From Polaribacter sp. Z022 (GTDB lineage Bacteria > Bacteroidota > Bacteroidia > Flavobacteriales > Flavobacteriaceae), in the NCBI RefSeq assembly GCF_023555495.1, contig NZ_JALCZO010000001.1:434001-498000 (forward strand): a stretch of 64,000 nt of DNA, written 5' to 3'. The translations under genes were made by a program, and so were the position numbers. A model generated the notes under the pieces. The model was given only the letters and a program-made list of their open reading frames with translations, was not told the origin of the DNA and did not search any database. Position 1 is the stretch's first letter. Each line of letters opens with the position of its first letter. Below, piece after piece: positions 60,995 to 64,000 of the stretch.

Positions 60995-62872
60995 ATGAGT
61001 TTATTTACAACAACATATGATGTAATTGTAGTAGGAGGAGGTCATGCAGGTAGTGAAGCTGCTGCAGCTGCTGCTAATATGGGTGCTCACACATTATTAA
61101 TTACAATGAATTTGCAAAACATTGCACAAATGAGTTGTAACCCAGCAATGGGAGGAATTGCAAAAGGACAAATTGTAAGAGAAATTGATGCCCTTGGTGG
61201 TTATAGCGCAATTGTTACAGATAAAACTGCAATTCAGTTTAAGATGTTAAACAAGTCTAAAGGACCTGCAATGTGGAGTCCAAGAGCTCAATCTGATAGA
61301 ATGCAGTTTGCAGAATGTTGGAGAACAATGTTAGAGCAAACAGATAATTTAGACTTTTATCAAGATTCTGTTAATGGTTTATTGTTTGATGATAATAAAA
61401 TTATTGGCGTAAAAACAGCTTTAGGTTTAGAAATAAAAGCTAAAACTGTAATTATAACAGCAGGTACTTTTTTAAACGGATTAATACATATTGGCGATAA
61501 AAGTTTTGGTGGAGGTAGAGCAGGAGAAGGGGCTTCTACAGGAATTACAGAAGACCTAGTTTCTAAAGGTTTTGAATCTGGTAGAATGAAAACAGGTACA
61601 CCTCCAAGAGTAGATGGTAGATCTTTAGATTATTCTAAAATGATAGAACAACCTGGTGATGAAATAACAGAAAAATTTTCTTATTTACCAGTAACAAAAC
61701 CACTTGTTAAACAACGTTCATGTTATTTAACGTATACAAATGCTGAAGTGCATAATTTGTTACGAGAAGGTTTTGATAGGTCTCCAATGTTTAATGGTAG
61801 AATTAAATCTACAGGACCTAGATATTGCCCTTCAGTAGAAGATAAAATTGATCGCTTTGCATCTAAAGAAAGACATCAAATGTTTATTGAACCAGAAGGT
61901 TGGACTACTTGCGAAATGTATGTGAATGGCTTTTCTACTTCTTTACCAGAAGATATTCAAGATAAAGCAATACGTGCTGTAGCAGGTTTTGAAAACGTAA
62001 AGTTTTTAAGATATGGTTATGCAATAGAATATGATTATTTTCCACCTACACAATTAACCCATTCTTTAGAAACTAAGTTAATTGAAAATTTATTTTTTGC
62101 AGGTCAAATTAACGGAACTACAGGTTATGAAGAAGCAGCTGCTCAAGGATTAATGGCTGGTGTAAATGCTGCTTTAAAAGTACAAGGTAAAGAACCTTTT
62201 ATTTTAAAAAGAAATGAAGCTTATATAGGTGTTTTAGTTGATGATTTAATTACTAAAGGAACTGAAGAGCCATATAGAATGTTTACTTCTAGAGCAGAAT
62301 ATAGAACTTTATTAAGACAAGATAATGCAGATTTAAGATTAACTCCAATTGCATTTAAACTTGGTTTGGCTTCACAAGAAAGAATGGATCGTGTAATTGA
62401 GAAGCAAGAAAAAGCAGATTTATTAATTCAGTTTTTACAAAAAACAAGTGTTAAGCAAGAAGAAATAAATCCTATTTTAGAAGCAAAAAATTTAGCTTTA
62501 ATTAATCAGTCAATGAAGCTTTATAAAATTGCAGCTAGACCTCAATTAGAGTTTTCTGATTTTAAATCAGTAAAAAAATTAAGTACTTTTTTAGAAGAAA
62601 ATAATATTGATAAAGAAGTAATAGAACAAGCAGTAATCCATTTAAAATATTCTGGATATATAGAAAAAGAAAAAAATAATGCTGATAAATTAAATAGGTT
62701 AGAGAATGTTATGATTCCTTCTAAATTTGATTATCAAAAAGTAAAATCACTTTCATTTGAAGCTAGAGAAAAGTTGACTAAGATTCAACCTACTTCAATT
62801 TCTCAAGCGAGTAGAATAAGTGGTGTTTCCCCAAGTGACATATCTGTATTATTAGTTTATATGGGTAGATAA
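60995..62872 (+). CDS. mnmG: tRNA uridine-5-carboxymethylaminomethyl modification enzyme MnmG (GidA)
   Basis: With MnmE, this FAD enzyme modifies the wobble uridine of tRNAs reading A/G-ending codons. The 625-aa chain has the N-terminal FAD motif YDVIVVGGGHAGSEAAAAAA (8-27), then MSCNPAMGGIAKGQIVREID with its conserved Cys. GRMKTGTPPRVDGRSLDYS is the second signature. The C-terminal helical tail has SISQASRISGVSPSDISVLL. In many bacteria mnmG lies close to the replication origin; here parS-like sites flank it on both sides. It follows ybeY and may be co-transcribed with it. Confidence 0.97.
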   Translation: MSLFTTTYDVIVVGGGHAGSEAAAAAANMGAHTLLITMNLQNIAQMSCNPAMGGIAKGQIVREIDALGGYSAIVTDKTAIQFKMLNKSKGPAMWSPRAQSDRMQFAECWRTMLEQTDNLDFYQDSVNGLLFDDNKIIGVKTALGLEIKAKTVIITAGTFLNGLIHIGDKSFGGGRAGEGASTGITEDLVSKGFESGRMKTGTPPRVDGRSLDYSKMIEQPGDEITEKFSYLPVTKPLVKQRSCYLTYTNAEVHNLLREGFDRSPMFNGRIKSTGPRYCPSVEDKIDRFASKERHQMFIEPEGWTTCEMYVNGFSTSLPEDIQDKAIRAVAGFENVKFLRYGYAIEYDYFPPTQLTHSLETKLIENLFFAGQINGTTGYEEAAAQGLMAGVNAALKVQGKEPFILKRNEAYIGVLVDDLITKGTEEPYRMFTSRAEYRTLLRQDNADLRLTPIAFKLGLASQERMDRVIEKQEKADLLIQFLQKTSVKQEEINPILEAKNLALINQSMKLYKIAARPQLEFSDFKSVKKLSTFLEENNIDKEVIEQAVIHLKYSGYIEKEKNNADKLNRLENVMIPSKFDYQKVKSLSFEAREKLTKIQPTSISQASRISGVSPSDISVLLVYMGR

Positions 62873-62890
62873 AAAAAGAAAAAATGCTAT

Positions 62891-62906
62891 TGTTCCTCGT
62901 GGAACA
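62891..62906. promoter_or_regulatory. parS-like site 3, after mnmG
   Basis: TGTTCCTCGTGGAACA is a near-perfect palindrome that differs from TGTTNCACGTGAAACA at two positions. It lies in the gap between mnmG and the methyltransferase when the latter starts at 62926. Confidence 0.5.
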
Positions 62907-62925
62907 TTTTATAAAAAAAGAAAAA

Positions 62926-63783
62926 ATGGGAAAAAAAAGAGAACTTCATAAAAGGTTAGAACCTTTTTTAAATTGTATCGATTTTACAGTTTCTAAAGAA
63001 ACGTATGAGGTTATGTTAAATCCAGATTACGAGATGTTAGTTACATCTCCAATACCTGTAGATTTAGAAAATTATTATAAAAGTGAAGATTACATCTCTC
63101 ACACAGATAGTAAAAAATCTTTATTTGATAAAGTTTATCAATCTGTAAAAAACTACACATTAAAAAGAAAACTATCATTAATTAATTCTTTTAAAACGAG
63201 TTCTAAAAGTATATTAGATATTGGTGCAGGAACTGGAGATTTTTTAAAAGTTTGTAAAAATAATGGTTGGACTACAGAAGGAACAGAGCCTAGTATAGAT
63301 GCTGTTAATATTGCAGCTCAAAAAGGAGTGTTTCTTAAACAAAGTTTAGATGAAATAGAAAACAAAAAATACGATGTAATTACACTTTGGCATGTTTTAG
63401 AACATGTAGAAATGTTTTCTGATTATGTAACAAAATTAAAAAACCTTTTAAAAGAAGATGGTAAATTAATTATTGCTGTTCCAAATTTTAAAAGTTACGA
63501 TGCAAATTTTTATAAAGAGTATTGGGCAGCTTTTGATGTACCAAGACATCTTTGGCATTTTTCTCAAACATCAATTCATAAAATATTTTCTGAAGAAGAT
63601 ATGATTGTAGAAAAAACAATACCAATGAAATTTGATTCTTATTATGTTTCTCTTTTAAGCGAAAAATATAAATCTGGAAAAATGAAACCTTTTAATGCCT
63701 TTTATAGAGGTTTTATATCAAATTTAAAAGCTAGAAAGACTTCTGAGTATTCTTCTCTTATCTATGTAATAAAAAAGTACTAA
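62926..63783 (+). CDS. Class I SAM-dependent methyltransferase
   Basis: This 285-aa protein has an N-terminal extension (KRELHKRLEPFLNCIDFTVS, SEDYISHTDSKKSLFDKVYQ) followed by a Rossmann methyltransferase core. Motif I is ILDIGAGTGDFLKV, then TEGTEPS, and YDVITLWHVLEHVEM is motif IV. The acceptor is unknown. The frame is open from 62884, but that stretch only encodes the parS-like sequence; ATG 62926 (MGKKRELHKRLE) is the likely start. It is transcribed in the same direction as mnmG, 54 bp downstream. Confidence 0.87.
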   Translation: MGKKRELHKRLEPFLNCIDFTVSKETYEVMLNPDYEMLVTSPIPVDLENYYKSEDYISHTDSKKSLFDKVYQSVKNYTLKRKLSLINSFKTSSKSILDIGAGTGDFLKVCKNNGWTTEGTEPSIDAVNIAAQKGVFLKQSLDEIENKKYDVITLWHVLEHVEMFSDYVTKLKNLLKEDGKLIIAVPNFKSYDANFYKEYWAAFDVPRHLWHFSQTSIHKIFSEEDMIVEKTIPMKFDSYYVSLLSEKYKSGKMKPFNAFYRGFISNLKARKTSEYSSLIYVIKKY

Positions 63784-63804
63784 AAACGTATTTAAAAGCG
63801 TTTT
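63783..63804 (+). terminator. Weak hairpin at the end of the methyltransferase gene
   Basis: AAAACG and CGTTTT form a 6-bp stem around a 10-nt loop directly on the stop codon. There is no long T run; function is doubtful. Confidence 0.3.
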
Positions 63805-63848
63805 AATATATGTTTATTAATGTAAACGTAATAATTACTTACTAAAAT

Positions 63849-63888
63849 AATAAACCCTCTTAAATCGCATATTTTAAGAGGGTTTATT
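63849..63888. terminator. Strong hairpin terminator near the right edge
   Basis: A 16-bp perfect stem (AATAAACCCTCTTAAA, 63849-63864, with its complement at 63873-63888) has an 8-nt loop. It lies 40 bp downstream, on the minus strand, of the partial frame at 63928, with T-rich sequence beyond, so it probably ends that gene. It may also serve the methyltransferase gene from the other side. Confidence 0.75.
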
Positions 63889-63927
63889 ATAAGTAAAATT
63901 TATGAAAACACGTACATTTGATAAAAA

Positions 63928-64000
63928 TTAACTATTTAACAAGTATACACCACAAAGTGTAATAATAAAATACACACCTAAAGACATTGCTCCTGGATAA
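63928..64000 (-). CDS. C-terminal end of a membrane protein, 5' part missing
   Basis: On the minus strand an open frame enters from the right edge and reads YPGAMSLGVYFIITLCGVYL, then LNS and stop (23 residues). It looks like a membrane helix with a short polar tail. The strong hairpin terminator 40 bp further on supports a real gene. Identity cannot be determined. Confidence 0.45.
   Translation of the reverse strand, partial: YPGAMSLGVYFIITLCGVYLLNS

Noticed and set aside
62884..62925. N-terminal extension of the methyltransferase
   Set aside because: It only translates the parS-like palindrome and a Lys-rich stretch; the family N-terminus fits ATG 62926.
1..64000. CRISPR arrays, insertion sequences, prophage genes, tRNA or rRNA genes
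   Set aside because: No regularly spaced repeats, transposase or integrase domains, cloverleaf sequences or rRNA signatures were seen on either strand.

Overview
The window comes from a low-GC marine Bacteroidetes, most likely family Flavobacteriaceae (Polaribacter/Tenacibaculum-like). The evidence is the AT-rich codon use, the lack of Shine-Dalgarno sequences, promoters of the TTTG-N19-21-TAnnTTTG type, and several large secreted proteins with type IX secretion (T9SS) C-terminal sorting domains. The sdhC-sdhA-sdhB order with a fused cytochrome b subunit and lineage genes such as DUF4175 and DUF6973 fit as well. No tRNA, rRNA, CRISPR array, transposase or phage gene was seen.

Layout. 0-4.3 kb: a truncated carboxypeptidase-regulatory-like gene, then the sdhCAB operon with a good promoter and terminator. 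4.5-6.4 kb: an SLC13 permease with RCK_C domains. 6.6-10.8 kb: a tight six-gene operon (dinB, GNAT, FAD oxidoreductase, YceI, GreA-like, DUF6973). 10.9-14 kb: a large DUF285/BspA-like T9SS surface protein. 14-17.6 kb: a hydrolase, two tandem LysE-type exporters and gdhA. 17.8-19.5 kb: pheS with two small conserved genes. 20-23.9 kb: an NhaC-type antiporter, a PPOX-fold protein and glpD. 23.9-28.3 kb: a gpsA - ACT protein - MFS - Kelch operon. 28.4-30.3 kb: a lipoprotein esterase, dut, an unknown gene and a 49-aa PspC-domain microprotein. 30.3-38.1 kb: GNAT, recA, an aldose-epimerase-like gene, a hydrolase, an inserted LRR/T9SS gene, rluE, small membrane proteins, an ElaA-like GNAT and rpiB.

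38.1-38.8 kb is the only long non-coding stretch. It is very AT-rich and carries several DnaA-box-like 9-mers, so it is a candidate replication origin. Around it lie three paralogous FG-GAP-type T9SS proteins (38.8, 41.5 and 47.1 kb), a lipid kinase, rnr, YbjQ, a DUF2807 protein and tatA. 49.6-53.2 kb is a tight operon encoding SPFH - unknown secreted protein - YbjQ - two paralogous membrane LytTR regulators. 53.3-64 kb holds gltX, an outer-membrane barrel, a DUF4175 protein, ybeY, mnmG and a methyltransferase. Three parS-like 16-mers lie between 58.3 and 62.9 kb, which also suggests an origin-proximal location.

The most striking anomaly is at 33.68-35.94 kb. A single LRR/T9SS surface-protein gene sits between two identical 58-bp copies of the 5' end of rluE. 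The left copy is a dead 24-codon stub and the right copy starts the intact gene, as if a roughly 2.2-kb segment had integrated into rluE while rebuilding its start.

Several genes have a more plausible start than the longest open frame (Kelch protein, YbjQ at 46.7 kb, rluE, methyltransferase, NhaC, zinc-knuckle protein). Four small genes below 60 codons were found by reading the gaps.
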